From Nitratireductor soli (lineage in GTDB: Bacteria > Pseudomonadota > Alphaproteobacteria > Rhizobiales > Rhizobiaceae), in the NCBI RefSeq assembly GCF_001050155.1, contig NZ_LFVY01000021.1, forward strand, positions 24,985-88,984: a DNA stretch of 64,000 nt. Direction: 5' to 3'. Below the pieces are notes generated by a model that saw only the letters and a program-made list of their open reading frames with translations, searched no databases and had not been told where the DNA came from. A program made the position numbers and the translations under genes. Positions 27,258-36,110 of the stretch are shown one piece after another; position 1 is the stretch's first letter; each line of letters begins with the position of its first letter.

Positions 27258-28292
27258 ATGTTGCTCAATCGACGGTCAATGCTCTTCACCGCCATGCTCG
27301 CGGCCTCGGCGCAGGTCGGCGGCCTCGGTTTCGCCTTTGCCGACACGACCCTTCTCAACGTCTCCTACGATCCAACGCGCGAGCTCTACCGCGCGTTCAA
27401 CGAGGCGTTCGCCGCGCATTGGAAGGCCGAGACGGGCGAGACGGTCACCATCCGGGCGTCGCATGGCGGCTCGGGCAAGCAGGCGCGCGCTGTGATCGAC
27501 GGTCTTGATGCCGACGTTGTCACCCTGGCGCTCGAATCCGACATCGACGCCATCGCCAAGAACACCGGCAAGATCCCCGCCGACTGGCGCGGCCGGCTGG
27601 AGAACAACAACGCTCCCTACACCTCGACCATTGTGTTCCTGGTCCGCAAGGGCAACCCCAAGGGCATCGAGGACTGGGGCGATCTGGTGAAGGACGACGT
27701 CCAGGTGATCACGCCGAACCCCAAGACGTCCGGCGGCGCGCGCTGGAACTATCTCGCCGCCTGGGCGTGGGCCAGCGAGGCGTTCGGCGGCGACGAGGAG
27801 AAGATCAAGGGCTACATCGCCGATCTCTACAAGCGGGTTCCGGTGCTCGACACGGGTGCGCGCGGATCGCTGACGACGTTTGCCCAGAGGCAGATCGGCG
27901 ACGTGCTCCTGGCCTGGGAGAACGAGGCCTACCTTGCCGGCGCCGAGTTCGGCGATGACCAGTTCGACATCGTGGTACCGCCCTCGTCGATCCTCGCCGA
28001 ACCGCCGGTGGCGCTCGTCGACGGCAATGTTGATGCCAAGGGGACTCGCGAAGTCGCCCAGGCCTATCTCGAATACCTCTACTCGCAGGAAGGCCAGCGG
28101 CTCGCCGCCAAGCACTTCTACCGTCCGGCCAAGCGCGATCTGGTTCCGGCTGAAGACCTGTCGGCCCTGCCCGACATCGACCTGGTCTCGATAGACGACC
28201 CGCTGTTCGGCGGCTGGGCGAAGGCGCAGCCTTATCACTTCGGCGACGGCGGCGTCTTCGACCAGATCTACCGCCCCGGTTCGTCGAACTGA
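27258..28292 (+). CDS. sbp: Sulfate/thiosulfate ABC transporter substrate-binding protein
   Basis: This 344-residue periplasmic protein has a twin-Arg-like basic start (NRRS), a hydrophobic signal segment to about residue 29 (FAFA-D), then the family hallmark [13 protein letters not shown]. Later motifs include [41 protein letters not shown] and [11 protein letters not shown], all typical of Sbp/CysP. It binds sulfate or thiosulfate and delivers it to CysTWA. ATG 27258 is favoured over 27246 since GGAG lies 6 bp before it. First gene of the transporter operon; the gap to cysT is 10 bp. Confidence 0.95.
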   Translation: MLLNRRSMLFTAMLAASAQVGGLGFAFADTTLLNVSYDPTRELYRAFNEAFAAHWKAETGETVTIRASHGGSGKQARAVIDGLDADVVTLALESDIDAIAKNTGKIPADWRGRLENNNAPYTSTIVFLVRKGNPKGIEDWGDLVKDDVQVITPNPKTSGGARWNYLAAWAWASEAFGGDEEKIKGYIADLYKRVPVLDTGARGSLTTFAQRQIGDVLLAWENEAYLAGAEFGDDQFDIVVPPSSILAEPPVALVDGNVDAKGTREVAQAYLEYLYSQEGQRLAAKHFYRPAKRDLVPAEDLSALPDIDLVSIDDPLFGGWAKAQPYHFGDGGVFDQIYRPGSSN

Positions 28293-28302
28293 GGACGGCG
28301 AG

Positions 28303-29163
28303 ATGAGCACCCTCGTCGCGGCGCAGGGGTGGCGGTTCAGGAAACCGAGCGTCATTCCCGGCTTCGGGCTGACGCTCGGCTTCACGATCGCCTATCTCAC
28401 GCTGATCATTCTCGTCCCGCTGTCCGGCGTCGCCTGGCGCACGACAGAACTCGGTTGGACCGAGTTCTGGGCAATCGCAACCGACGAACGCACGCTCAAG
28501 GCGCTGAGGATTTCCTTCGGCACCTCACTGATCGCAGCAACGATCAACGTGGTGTTCGGCACGCTCGTAGCCTGGGTGCTGGTGCGCTATCGTTTTCCGG
28601 GTCGGCGCATCGTCGATGCCGCTGTGGACCTGCCCTTCGCCCTGCCCACGGCGGTAGCAGGCATCGCGCTTGCCTCGATCTATGCGCCGAATGGCTGGAT
28701 CGGCCAGCTTCTCGCTCCCTTCGGCATCAAGGCGGCGTTCACGCCGCTCGGCATCGTCATCGCACTGGTCTTCATCGGGCTGCCCTTTGTGGTGCGCACC
28801 GTGCAGCCGGTGATGGAGGAGATCGACAACGAGGTGGAGGAAGCTGCCGCCACGCTGGGCGCCAACCGCTTCCAGACGATCCAACGCGTCATCCTTCCGG
28901 GTCTCGCCCCTGCGGTCCTGACGGGCTTCGCGCTCGCCTTCGCGCGTGCGGTCGGCGAATACGGTTCGGTGATCTTCATCGCCGGCAACATTCCCTACGT
29001 GTCGGAGATCGCGCCGCTTCTGATCGTCATCCGGTTGGAGGAGTTCAACTATGCGGGCGCGACGGCGATCGCGGCGATCATGCTGATCATCTCGTTTGCC
29101 ATGCTGTTCGCCATCAACCTGATCCAGGCATGGAGCCGCAGGAGGTATGGCTATGGCGGTTGA
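28303..29163 (+). CDS. cysT: Sulfate ABC transporter permease CysT
   Basis: This 286-residue inner-membrane permease has six or more hydrophobic segments and the ABC permease EAA loop ([21 protein letters not shown]). The stretch [20 protein letters not shown] is characteristic of CysT/CysU. It pairs with CysW to form the membrane channel for sulfate import. ATG 28303 has GGACGGCGAG upstream. The 3' end overlaps cysW by 11 bp, fitting co-translation. Confidence 0.95.
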   Translation: MSTLVAAQGWRFRKPSVIPGFGLTLGFTIAYLTLIILVPLSGVAWRTTELGWTEFWAIATDERTLKALRISFGTSLIAATINVVFGTLVAWVLVRYRFPGRRIVDAAVDLPFALPTAVAGIALASIYAPNGWIGQLLAPFGIKAAFTPLGIVIALVFIGLPFVVRTVQPVMEEIDNEVEEAAATLGANRFQTIQRVILPGLAPAVLTGFALAFARAVGEYGSVIFIAGNIPYVSEIAPLLIVIRLEEFNYAGATAIAAIMLIISFAMLFAINLIQAWSRRRYGYGG

Positions 29164-30058
29164 ACTCATGACCGACATGTCGCAGACGGTTGCGGCTCAC
29201 CCGGCAGGCACACGCCGCTACCGCCGCGCCACCACGGAGGGACCGGTCGCCAAGGGCGTTCTGATTGCGATGGCACTCGGCTTCCTGGCGCTGTTCCTCG
29301 TGTTGCCCCTGATCGCGGTCTTCATCGAGGCATTCCGCAAGGGCGCGGGCGAATTCCTGTTCGCGCTCCGCGAGCCCGACACGCTCGCCGCCATCCGCCT
29401 CACCTTGACGGTGGCGGCCATCGCCGTGCCGCTCAACCTCGTCTTCGGTGTAGCGGCTGCCTGGGCGATCGCCAAGTTCGAGTTCAAGGGCAAGGCCTTC
29501 CTGACGACCTTGATCGACCTGCCGTTCTCGGTCTCGCCAGTGATTTCGGGGCTGGTCTACGTGCTCCTGTTCGGGGCTGGGTCGATGCTCGGACCATGGC
29601 TGAAGTCGCACGGCATCGAGATCCTGTTCGCCGTGCCAGGGATCGTGCTGGCGACGATCTTTGTCACCTTCCCCTTCGTCGCGCGCGAACTGATCCCGTT
29701 GATGCAGGATCAGGGCACCGGCGACGAGGAGGCCGCACTGTCGCTCGGCGCCTCCGGCTGGCAGACCTTCCGCTTCGTGACCCTGCCCAACATCAAGTGG
29801 GGCCTGCTCTACGGCGTGTTGCTCTGCAACGCGCGGGCCATGGGCGAGTTCGGCGCCGTGTCGGTTGTTTCGGGCCATATCCGCGGCCTGACCAACACCA
29901 TGCCGCTACATGTTGAGATCCTCTACAACGAGTACAACTTCGTGGCTGCCTTTGCCGTTTCGACCCTGCTGGCCGGCCTGGCGCTGGTGACGCTCGTTCT
30001 CAAATCCTTCCTAGAATACCGCTATGGCGACGAGATCGCCGCCGCGGCCAAACATTAG
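29153..30058 (+). CDS. cysW: Sulfate ABC transporter permease CysW
   Basis: This 301-residue permease has the CysW segment [22 protein letters not shown] and the EAA loop [24 protein letters not shown] 29153 has GGAGG 7 bp upstream; ATG 29147 is too close to that site. It overlaps cysT and is followed 11 bp later by cysA. It forms the transmembrane channel with CysT. Confidence 0.95.
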   Translation: MAVELMTDMSQTVAAHPAGTRRYRRATTEGPVAKGVLIAMALGFLALFLVLPLIAVFIEAFRKGAGEFLFALREPDTLAAIRLTLTVAAIAVPLNLVFGVAAAWAIAKFEFKGKAFLTTLIDLPFSVSPVISGLVYVLLFGAGSMLGPWLKSHGIEILFAVPGIVLATIFVTFPFVARELIPLMQDQGTGDEEAALSLGASGWQTFRFVTLPNIKWGLLYGVLLCNARAMGEFGAVSVVSGHIRGLTNTMPLHVEILYNEYNFVAAFAVSTLLAGLALVTLVLKSFLEYRYGDEIAAAAKH

Positions 30059-30069
30059 GAGCGCCCGTC

Positions 30070-31194
30070 ATGGACCTCTCGATCAAGTCCGCACGCAAGG
30101 AATTCGACGGCTTTCCAGCCCTGCACGATGTCTCGCTCGACATCCGTTCGGGCGAATTGATTGCATTGCTCGGTCCGTCCGGCTCCGGAAAGACCACGCT
30201 GCTGCGCCTGATCGCCGGGTTGGAGCGGCCGACCGAAGGTGCAGTGTTCTTCGGCGAGGAGGATGCATCCAGCCGCTCGGTGCAGGAACGCAATGTCGGC
30301 TTCGTCTTCCAGCATTATGCCCTGTTCCGCCACATGACAGTGGCCGACAACATCGGCTTCGGGCTGAAGGTGCGCCCGGGGTCGAGCCGCCCGCCGAAGG
30401 AAGAGATCCGACGTCGCGCCTCGGAGCTTCTCGACCTTATCCAGCTCTCCGGGCTGGAGAACCGCTACCCGAGCCAGCTCTCGGGTGGCCAGCGGCAGCG
30501 CGTGGCTCTGGCGCGGGCACTTGCGATCGAGCCGAAGGTTCTGCTTCTGGATGAGCCCTTCGGGGCGCTCGACGCCCAGGTCCGCCGCGAACTGCGCCGC
30601 TGGCTGCGTGAAATTCACGACAGGACCGGCCATACGACGGTCTTCGTTACCCATGACCAGGAAGAGGCGCTGGAGCTCGCCGACCGCGTCGTCGTGATGA
30701 GCCAGGGGCGTATCGAGCAGGTTGGTTCTGCGGACGACGTCTATGATCAGCCGAATTCGCCCTTCGTCTACGGCTTCATCGGTGATTCCAGCGTGCTTCC
30801 GGTACAGGTCGAAAACGGCCAGCTTTGGCTGCAGGACCGCTCGATCGGCATCACGGCTCGAAACGTGGCGGATGGAGCGGCCAAACTGTATTTCCGGCCG
30901 CACGACATCGAACTGCTCGATGGCTGTGGAGGTTGTATCGCAGGCACCGTTGCCGCAAGCCGGCGCGTGGCCGGCACGCGCCGGGTGGAACTCGAGGTCG
31001 GCGGCGCGCGCGAACGCGTCGAGATCGAACTTCCAATCGAGCATACCGCGGGCGCGAACGGCCGCATAGCCTTCCGACCGAAGCGTTGGAAGGTGTTCTC
31101 GGAGAGGGAACAGACGGCCTCCACACCCACTACGGAAGATCCGCGCATCGGCGGGTTCGACGAACGCGAGCTGATGCTGGCCACGACCTTGTGA
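30070..31194 (+). CDS. cysA: Sulfate ABC transporter ATPase CysA
   Basis: This 374-residue ATPase has Walker [10 protein letters not shown] (near residues 36-44), the signature [15 protein letters not shown], Walker [13 protein letters not shown] and the switch His in [10 protein letters not shown]. The C-terminal 130 residues form the TOBE-like regulatory domain. It powers import through CysTW. AGGAG lies 9 bp before ATG 30070. The following gene is a second, non-ABC anion transporter. Confidence 0.96.
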   Translation: MDLSIKSARKEFDGFPALHDVSLDIRSGELIALLGPSGSGKTTLLRLIAGLERPTEGAVFFGEEDASSRSVQERNVGFVFQHYALFRHMTVADNIGFGLKVRPGSSRPPKEEIRRRASELLDLIQLSGLENRYPSQLSGGQRQRVALARALAIEPKVLLLDEPFGALDAQVRRELRRWLREIHDRTGHTTVFVTHDQEEALELADRVVVMSQGRIEQVGSADDVYDQPNSPFVYGFIGDSSVLPVQVENGQLWLQDRSIGITARNVADGAAKLYFRPHDIELLDGCGGCIAGTVAASRRVAGTRRVELEVGGARERVEIELPIEHTAGANGRIAFRPKRWKVFSEREQTASTPTTEDPRIGGFDERELMLATTL

Positions 31195-31207
31195 GTCGGC
31201 CACGAAT

Positions 31208-31333
31208 GTGCTCCCTCGCCGCCGATGGCAAGCTGAGGCTACGCTCGCCGCGCTCGGCATGTTATCTCTCTGCCTCTTCGCCATCGCCCTCGGCGCGGCG
31301 GCCACGTGGAACCGGAGACGCAGGCGACGATGA
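31208..31333 (+). CDS. Possible small single-pass membrane protein (about 41 residues)
   Basis: A short frame from GTG 31208 encodes a basic N-terminus (RRRW), a hydrophobic stretch of about 20 residues (AALGMLSLCLFAIALGAAA) and a tail of five arginines. A later in-frame ATG at 31259 would give 24 residues. Its TGA overlaps the ATG of the SLC13 permease gene (ATGA at 31330-31333). Composition and coupling fit a small membrane protein or leader peptide, but the ribosome-binding site is weak, so this remains tentative. Confidence 0.4.
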   Translation: MLPRRRWQAEATLAALGMLSLCLFAIALGAAATWNRRRRRR

Positions 31334-33063
31334 GTTTCGAGCAGGCCGAGATAATCGTTCTCCTCGTCGGCATGCTCATCATCTTTGCTCTCGATCGCAT
31401 TCGCATGGAGCTGGTAGCCCTCGGCGGCCTTGGTCTTGGGGTTTTGCTCGGGTTGATCGGACCGGCGGAAGCCTTCACCGGGTTCTCCAATCCCGCCTTC
31501 ATTGCCGTGGTGGAAATCCTGCTGATCGTGCAAGTGCTCGGGCGCTCCGGCATCCTTGATCCGCTGGCACGACGCATCTCGGAAATCGCCAGCGCCGAAA
31601 CCGGGGTTCTGGCTGTCCTGTGTACGGCAACGGCCTGTCTTTCCGTATTGATGAACAACATCGGCGCACTGGCGCTGATGCTTCCCGTCGTGACCAGCGT
31701 GTGCAGGGTGAACGGGCTCGACAGCCGGCGCATCCTCATGCCCGTCAGCTTCGCCGCCCTTCTGGGCGGCCTCTGCTCCGTCATCGGCACGCCCGCCAAC
31801 CTGATCGTCAGCAACCAACTCGCAGCGGCGACGGGGCGTGGGTTCGCCTTCTTCGACTTCGCCTGGGTTGGCGTGCCAGCGGCAGTCGCAGGCATTCTCG
31901 TCATCCTCGTCTGGCCGCGCCGCGTGCTGGGGCAGCATGCTGCAGGGCGCGGACGCTTGCCACCACAGGCTTTCCGGAACGTCGTCAGCGAGGTGCGCGT
32001 GCTTGCTGGCTCGCGGCTCGCCGGCACACGCGTGGCGGAAGCAGGCCTCACAATCCACGGCATGCGGCGAGCCGGCGCCAATCTCCTGCACCAGCGACGC
32101 GAAACCAGCATCGAAGCTGGTGACATCCTGCTTGTTGAGACGAACCTGCCAGAGCTCGAATCCATGTTGGCGGACGGGTCGGCGGCTCTGCCGGACGCCG
32201 TTTCGGGCTCTGCGGTTCGGCAGCGGGTCGAAGCTGTCATCATGCCCGAAAGCACGCTGGTCGGATCGCGCATCGGAACCTTGGACCTGCTTCATTCTCG
32301 CGGCATTGATGTTGTTGCTGTGGCGCCGCAGACACCGCGCATCGAAGGATCGCTTGCAGACCTCCAGCTTTCGATTGGCGACGTCCTCTACCTCTCCGGC
32401 GATCAGGCGGCCATCGACGAGGCGATCGACGAGACCGACATCTTGCCGCTGTGGCCGAAACCCGATGAAGGGGCTACCGAGATCCGCTGGCCTCCGGCGA
32501 TCGCCTTCGCCGCCGGCATCGGGTTCGCCGCCTTCGGGCTCGCACCGCCGGAACTTGCCTTCGGCCTGGTCGTGATCATTCTTGCCGGATTGGGCAACCT
32601 CAACCTGCGCAAGGGTCTGGCCGAGCTGGACTGGCCGATCCTGCTGATGCTGGCAGCGATGATCCCGCTCGGCGAGGCGGTACAGACGACTGGGGCAGCC
32701 GTCATACTCGCCGACAGCCTGGTGTCGGTGCTGCCTTCAAACAGTCCGCTCATCATGTCGACTGCGATGATGGGAATTGCTATCGTCATTACGCCCTTCG
32801 TCAACAACGCCTCGACCGCCGTGGTGCTTGGACCGATCGCGCTCGGCATGGCCGCTGCCTCGGGTGTCTCACCCGAACTGCTGCTGATTGCCGTGGCCCT
32901 CGGCGCCTCCGTCGATTTCCTCACGCCGATCGGCCACCACAACAACACCGTCGTCATGGGCCTCGCCGGCTATCGGTTCGGAGAATTCCTCAAGGCGGGA
33001 TGGCCTGTGACGATCGTCGTGACGGCGACCGCGACGGTCGCTCTCTGGGTATGGTGGGTGTAG
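31330..33063 (+). CDS. SLC13 family permease with paired TrkA-C domains
   Basis: This 577-residue membrane protein has two hydrophobic halves around a soluble centre. The first half contains the anion-transporter hairpin motif MNNIGALALMLP and GTPANLIVSNQL; the second has FVNNASTAVVLGPIALGMAAASG and a DFLTPIGHHNN motif. The central part (about residues 210-380) shows two TrkA-C/RCK_C-like units, typical of SLC13 sulfate or dicarboxylate permeases such as SAC1-like proteins. Placed at the end of the cys operon, sulfate is the likely substrate, giving the cell an ion-coupled route beside the ABC route. ATG 31330 is chosen; the open frame begins 24 bp earlier. Confidence 0.85.
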   Translation: MSFEQAEIIVLLVGMLIIFALDRIRMELVALGGLGLGVLLGLIGPAEAFTGFSNPAFIAVVEILLIVQVLGRSGILDPLARRISEIASAETGVLAVLCTATACLSVLMNNIGALALMLPVVTSVCRVNGLDSRRILMPVSFAALLGGLCSVIGTPANLIVSNQLAAATGRGFAFFDFAWVGVPAAVAGILVILVWPRRVLGQHAAGRGRLPPQAFRNVVSEVRVLAGSRLAGTRVAEAGLTIHGMRRAGANLLHQRRETSIEAGDILLVETNLPELESMLADGSAALPDAVSGSAVRQRVEAVIMPESTLVGSRIGTLDLLHSRGIDVVAVAPQTPRIEGSLADLQLSIGDVLYLSGDQAAIDEAIDETDILPLWPKPDEGATEIRWPPAIAFAAGIGFAAFGLAPPELAFGLVVIILAGLGNLNLRKGLAELDWPILLMLAAMIPLGEAVQTTGAAVILADSLVSVLPSNSPLIMSTAMMGIAIVITPFVNNASTAVVLGPIALGMAAASGVSPELLLIAVALGASVDFLTPIGHHNNTVVMGLAGYRFGEFLKAGWPVTIVVTATATVALWVWWV

Positions 33064-33131
33064 CAACCGCTATCTTCTTGAGAAATCGACAAGCCGACGT
33101 TTCGCGAAGGGGCCGAACAGGACATGCCTAG

Positions 33132-33229
33132 AGCACTCCCACGCTGCCAAGTTCCGAGAGAACAATCGGAGCCTGTAGCGTATATCCGGTAGATGTGTGG
33201 ATTGGCGGTAGCGGTCCTCCGATACCAAT
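33132..33229 (+). repeat. Dispersed ~97-bp intergenic repeat, copy 3
   Basis: Starts AGCACTCCCACGCTGCC, carries CGGAGCCTGTAGCGTAT and ends GGTAGCGG-TCCT-CCGATACC (hairpin with one mismatch). It lies about 100 bp upstream of the point where LysR homology begins without its helix-turn-helix. Confidence 0.8.
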
Positions 33230-33270
33230 TTTCTTCAACTATTTCAGATAGATAGCAAAAGTTTCGGCGT

Positions 33271-34236
33271 GTGATCGTAGCTCCCGAAGGGTACTGGGTG
33301 TCATTTTGGGTACGCGCGCGAGACGCTACGCCGAGGTTCACGCTCAGCACCAGCGTCTCCTTCGCCAGCAAGTGGTTCGCGCCGCGACTGCACCGGCTGA
33401 TGGCGCGCCTGCCGGATGTCGATATCCAGCTCGAGGTAAGCGACGTGAATGTCGACTTGACCGACGGCCGGGTCGATGCCGCCCTGCGCTATGGCACCGG
33501 AACCTATCCCGGCACGGTCTCCGCCCGGATCCTCGACGAAACCATGAGCCCGGTCTGCAGCCCGGACTATCGGGCGCACATGGACGGGCTAAGCGCGCCA
33601 GTGGACCTGACCCGCTGTACGCTCTTGAACGAGAGCCGCGTGCTGCACGACGACAGCGCCTTGCCGAACTGGGAGCGATGGTTCGCCGCCGCGGGGGTCG
33701 CGGGCGCGCGCAGTCGGGGACCGACGCTCAGCCATGGCAGCCTCACCATCGAGGCGGCGCTGCGTGGCGAGGGTATCGCCCTTGGACGCAGCATACTGGT
33801 GGCCGAGGACATCGCCGCCGGACGGCTGGTCGAACCTTTCCCGCAGATCCGGCTGCCGGTCGGACGCCGTTACGACCTCGTGCATCGGCCGGGCGAAAAG
33901 GATGATCCGCGGATCGCGGCTCTCCGCGACTGGCTGAAGGAAGAAGTGCGAACCTTCCTTACCGCGACCGCTTCTGCCCCTTCAGGTACTGATCGCGACC
34001 ATCGGCAAGCAGGCGCCGCAGTGGTTCTGCCGCGAGCACAAGGCAAATGTCGAAACAATACTCGGCCGATGGGAATAAAGTCGACGCGAGCGTGTTGTTC
34101 TTGCGAGTGGGGCGGCGAACGACGGGATCGCGCACTCTTTGTGATTGCCGTCTACAGCTGGAGCGACAGCCATGCGCGTCCTGATGCTCGTTTCCTTCCT
34201 CGTGATATCCGCATGCACGACTGCACCCACCGTTGA
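33271..34236 (+). pseudogene. LysR regulator lacking its DNA-binding domain
   Basis: Residues from about 20 onward match the effector-binding domain of GcvA-type LysR regulators (FTLSTSVSFASKWFAPRLHR ... VDAALRYGTG ... GEGIALGRSILV). The roughly 85-residue N-terminal helix-turn-helix and linker are absent, with no trace upstream, where repeat copy 3 lies instead. After about residue 230 (near 33960) the frame runs on for some 90 residues of unrelated, low-complexity-like sequence because the natural stop is missing. Both ends are therefore broken junctions: repeat on the left, phage-derived DNA on the right. It cannot act as a normal repressor. A product starting at GTG 33271 is conceivable but has no good ribosome-binding site. 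Confidence 0.75.
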
Positions 34237-34297
34237 TGCGCCACCGGCGCAGACCGCCCCTGAGAGCGGGATTGATAGCGGTAGCGGGGGATACTAA
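34172..34297 (+). CDS. Small lipoprotein (41 residues), possibly phage-derived
   Basis: ATG 34172 has GGAG 9 bp upstream. The peptide has a short hydrophobic signal followed by a lipobox-like VISAC, then a Thr/Pro/Ala-rich tail ending in a glycine/serine run. The layout resembles short lipoproteins found in phage lysis modules or small entericidin-like lipoproteins. A terminator-like hairpin follows 12 bp after its stop. It overlaps, in another frame, the run-on end of the LysR remnant. Confidence 0.5.
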   Translation: MRVLMLVSFLVISACTTAPTVDAPPAQTAPESGIDSGSGGY

Positions 34298-34309
34298 TCG
34301 CAGAAAAAT

Positions 34310-34338
34310 GCCCCCGCTGGCACGAAGCCAACGGGGGC
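34310..34338. terminator. GC-rich hairpin, probable terminator
   Basis: GCCCCCGCTGGC pairs with GCCAACGGGGGC around a 5-base loop, with one mismatched position. It is preceded by AAAAA, giving U-richness on the minus strand. It could stop transcription of the small lipoprotein gene. Confidence 0.55.
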
Positions 34339-34395
34339 GATACTTGCCTGGTTCCGAGAATGCGAGCAACATCAGGCATTCATTAGGAGGGGCCG

Positions 34396-34635
34396 ATGGG
34401 CAAGTGGATTATCCTGGGATTGGGCGTACTGCTGACTGCAAACGGTTTCTTCACCCGGACCTATGATTTCCCGAACGAGACACCAGTCAGACACTGCTTC
34501 AACATGGACTATATCGGCATCGACGGCTGTTTCCACAACGCGACGGCTCCGATGCTGGTCGCTTGGGCTCCCCTCTTAATCGGTCTGGGTCTCATCGCAT
34601 GGTCGGTAGTGCGGGCGTCACGGAAAGCAACCTGA
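34396..34635 (+). CDS. Small two-helix membrane protein, 79 residues
   Basis: ATG 34396 has a near-ideal AGGAGGGG site 4 bp upstream. Hydrophobic segments lie at about residues 3-20 and 50-70, with an external loop containing two cysteines (HCFNMDYIGIDGCF) that could form a disulfide. The C-terminus is basic (RASRKAT). No family was recognised. It lies among phage lysis remnants, so a holin-like or phage-encoded membrane role is possible, but it may equally be a host gene. Confidence 0.6.
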   Translation: MGKWIILGLGVLLTANGFFTRTYDFPNETPVRHCFNMDYIGIDGCFHNATAPMLVAWAPLLIGLGLIAWSVVRASRKAT

Positions 34636-34655
34636 CGAATCTCACCCGCTGAAAC

Positions 34656-34996
34656 TCAAGGCGGCGGCCGTCCGGTCAGCCACGTGTAGAGGCCAAGCGC
34701 CCAGCCGACGGACCCGACGATTGCAATGCCAAACGGACGAGCCAGCGTCCGACGGTTCCTGCACCCTGTGCCTGGGTCCGCAGCTTCACCACATCATCAG
34801 TGACGGCCTGCATTTGCTCGATCTTCTGCTTGGTAGCATCGACTTCCCCCTCCATGTGGGAAAGTCTGGTGCTGACCTCATCCAATCGCCGATGTACCAC
34901 GGCACCGCTGTCATCTGCGCGCTGCAGCCGGTCATCGATCCCCTTCAATTCTCCAAGTATCTGGCCAAGGGTCCGCTCAACACTGGCTTCCGACAT
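34656..34996 (-). pseudogene. Frameshifted DUF1515-like phage coiled-coil membrane protein
   Basis: The first about 85 residues form a coiled coil (LGQILGELKGIDDRLQRAD ... VHRRLDEVSTRLSHMEGEVD ... LRTQAQGAGTVGRW), as in DUF1515-type proteins near Rhizobiales prophage lysis genes. The expected C-terminal membrane helix is not in that frame. It appears in another frame (IAIVGSVGWALGLYTWLTG followed by RPPP and TGA at 34656), so an indel lies around 34715-34730. As it stands the product ends early at 34676 without its membrane anchor. Confidence 0.6.
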
Positions 34997-35016
34997 TCAC
35001 TTCAGCCCCGCGTCTC

Positions 35017-35256
35017 TCACCCATGCCGGGCGCATTCCGATGCAGACCAGACCGAGGCCCCACAGAGTCCCGCAGCGGTCTCGTCGATCTTGCGTTGATC
35101 GCGCGGCGTCGCTCCCCTCGCCCCAATCAGCGACGTGCCGACCACGGCGCGAAGCCCCTCACTCGTCACAGGCACCGGTTTCGAAGTCGTACAGCCCGCC
35201 ACGATCAGCGCAGCGGCGATAACCAGTGCGCCAACGCTCAGCCTCATTACCCGCAT
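35017..35256 (-). CDS. Phage outer-membrane lipoprotein (o-spanin, Rz1-like)
   Basis: This 79-residue protein has a signal sequence and lipobox (ALIVAGC near residues 16-22), then a short soluble domain ending KIDETAAGLCGASVWSASECARHG. ATG 35256 has GGAGA 8 bp upstream. The gene begins inside the i-spanin coding region in another frame, the embedded arrangement typical of Rz/Rz1 pairs. Spanins join inner and outer membrane at the end of phage lysis. The reading frame is intact although the neighbouring lysis genes are frameshifted. Confidence 0.6.
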   Translation of the reverse strand: MRVMRLSVGALVIAAALIVAGCTTSKPVPVTSEGLRAVVGTSLIGARGATPRDQRKIDETAAGLCGASVWSASECARHG

Positions 35257-35409
35257 GTTCGTTCTCCAGATTGATCCGTTCGAGGAATGCCGCCTGCTCA
35301 GCCTGGCGGCCGCGCTGATAGGCGTAAAGGTGCGACCAGGCCAGCGGGCGCCGACAACAGCGGCAACCGCCTCCACGCGCAGCCATGCGCCGATGGAAAG
35401 GCCGAACAT
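35159..35409 (-). pseudogene. Frameshifted i-spanin (Rz-like)
   Basis: The start (ATG 35409) gives a short hydrophobic N-terminus (MFGLSIGAWLRVEAVAAVVG) in one frame. The periplasmic part continues in another frame (AWSHLYAYQRGRQAEQ ... ERINLENEHAGNEAERWRTG ... RGGLYDFETGACDE, stop at 35159). The join falls near 35340-35350, so one indel separates the membrane anchor from the rest. The o-spanin gene overlaps its 3' part. Product assignment rests on size, charge pattern, Cys near the end and the overlapping lipoprotein. Confidence 0.5.
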
Positions 35410-36110
35410 CAAACCAGCTCCGCCTTCAGTTCCTTCACCGCCTTGAACAGGTCGCGACGGCGCTTGATGCCGTAGATCGCGAACCCGACGATCGCCGGCC
35501 GCGCCGCGCTGACAGCCGCCCTCACCCGGTCAAGCACCGCCTCGACGGTCTCCGGCGCCACCAGCGCCTTGTTGAGCGCGTCGCCTTCGTAACAGCTCAC
35601 GCCGCGCGGCACATGCCGATGCGCGCCTCTCGTGGCCGCCAGCACCGGAAACGACGCCCACTCCATCGCCAAGCGGCGGCCGAACTCGGTGCGGTCGATC
35701 TCGCCATTGGTGAACTGGTGGTAGCCGCGGCGGATGAGCAGGTGATAGGCAAGACGGTCCTGCAGGTCGCCGTCAAGGATCTGTGTGCCGTGCAGGCCGA
35801 GCTCGTCGATCAGCCCGGCCAGCGTTGCCCGCATGAGATGCGGCGCGCCGGCGGCGGACGAGGCCTTGCTTGAGCCGAAACGCCGCTCCCATGCCTTGGT
35901 CGACCAGGTGCGCTGGGCGCGCAAGCGTCATCCTGGTCAAAGGCTTCGGCAGCGCGCTCTGGCGGTCCCCGAAGATAACGTCATAGGATTTGGGCGGCGT
36001 CCGCTTGGTTTCGGTCCTGTCGGACGTCAAGCTCGCACAGAGGCGAGCCCGCTCCCAGTCAAGAAGCAGCGCGCCATTGCTTGTGCGGTCAGTTGGGTGA
36101 AATGCGACAT
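35409..36110 (-). pseudogene. Decayed GH104-type phage lysozyme
   Basis: Three pieces in different frames line up as one muramidase: an N-terminal piece from ATG 36110 (TQLTAQAMAR), a middle piece (LLLDWERARL ... PKSYDVIFGDRQSALPKPLTRMTL) and a C-terminal piece (RAQRTWSTKAWERRFGSS ... ATLAGLIDELGL ... LQDRLAYHLLIRRGY ... EFGRRLAMEWASFPVLA). This order matches lambda-endolysin-like GH104 enzymes of alphaproteobacterial phages. Frameshifts fall near 36070 and 35925. The longest intact frame (35409-35924) lacks the catalytic N-terminal part. Not functional as it stands. Confidence 0.65.

Noticed and set aside
28329..29171. 280-codon plus-strand frame inside cysT
   Set aside because: Arg/His-rich shadow in the second frame of the permease gene.
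30055..32295. 746-codon open frame on the minus strand across cysA and the SLC13 gene
   Set aside because: It is the antisense shadow of two clear genes in GC-rich DNA. The composition is His/Arg/Asp-rich without any domain, and there is no ribosome-binding site.
33960..34080. Plus-strand fragment ending QWFCREHKANVETILGRWE and a stop
   Set aside because: It reads like the end of a phage or host protein, but no start or family could be identified. It may be part of the scar between the LysR remnant and the phage genes.
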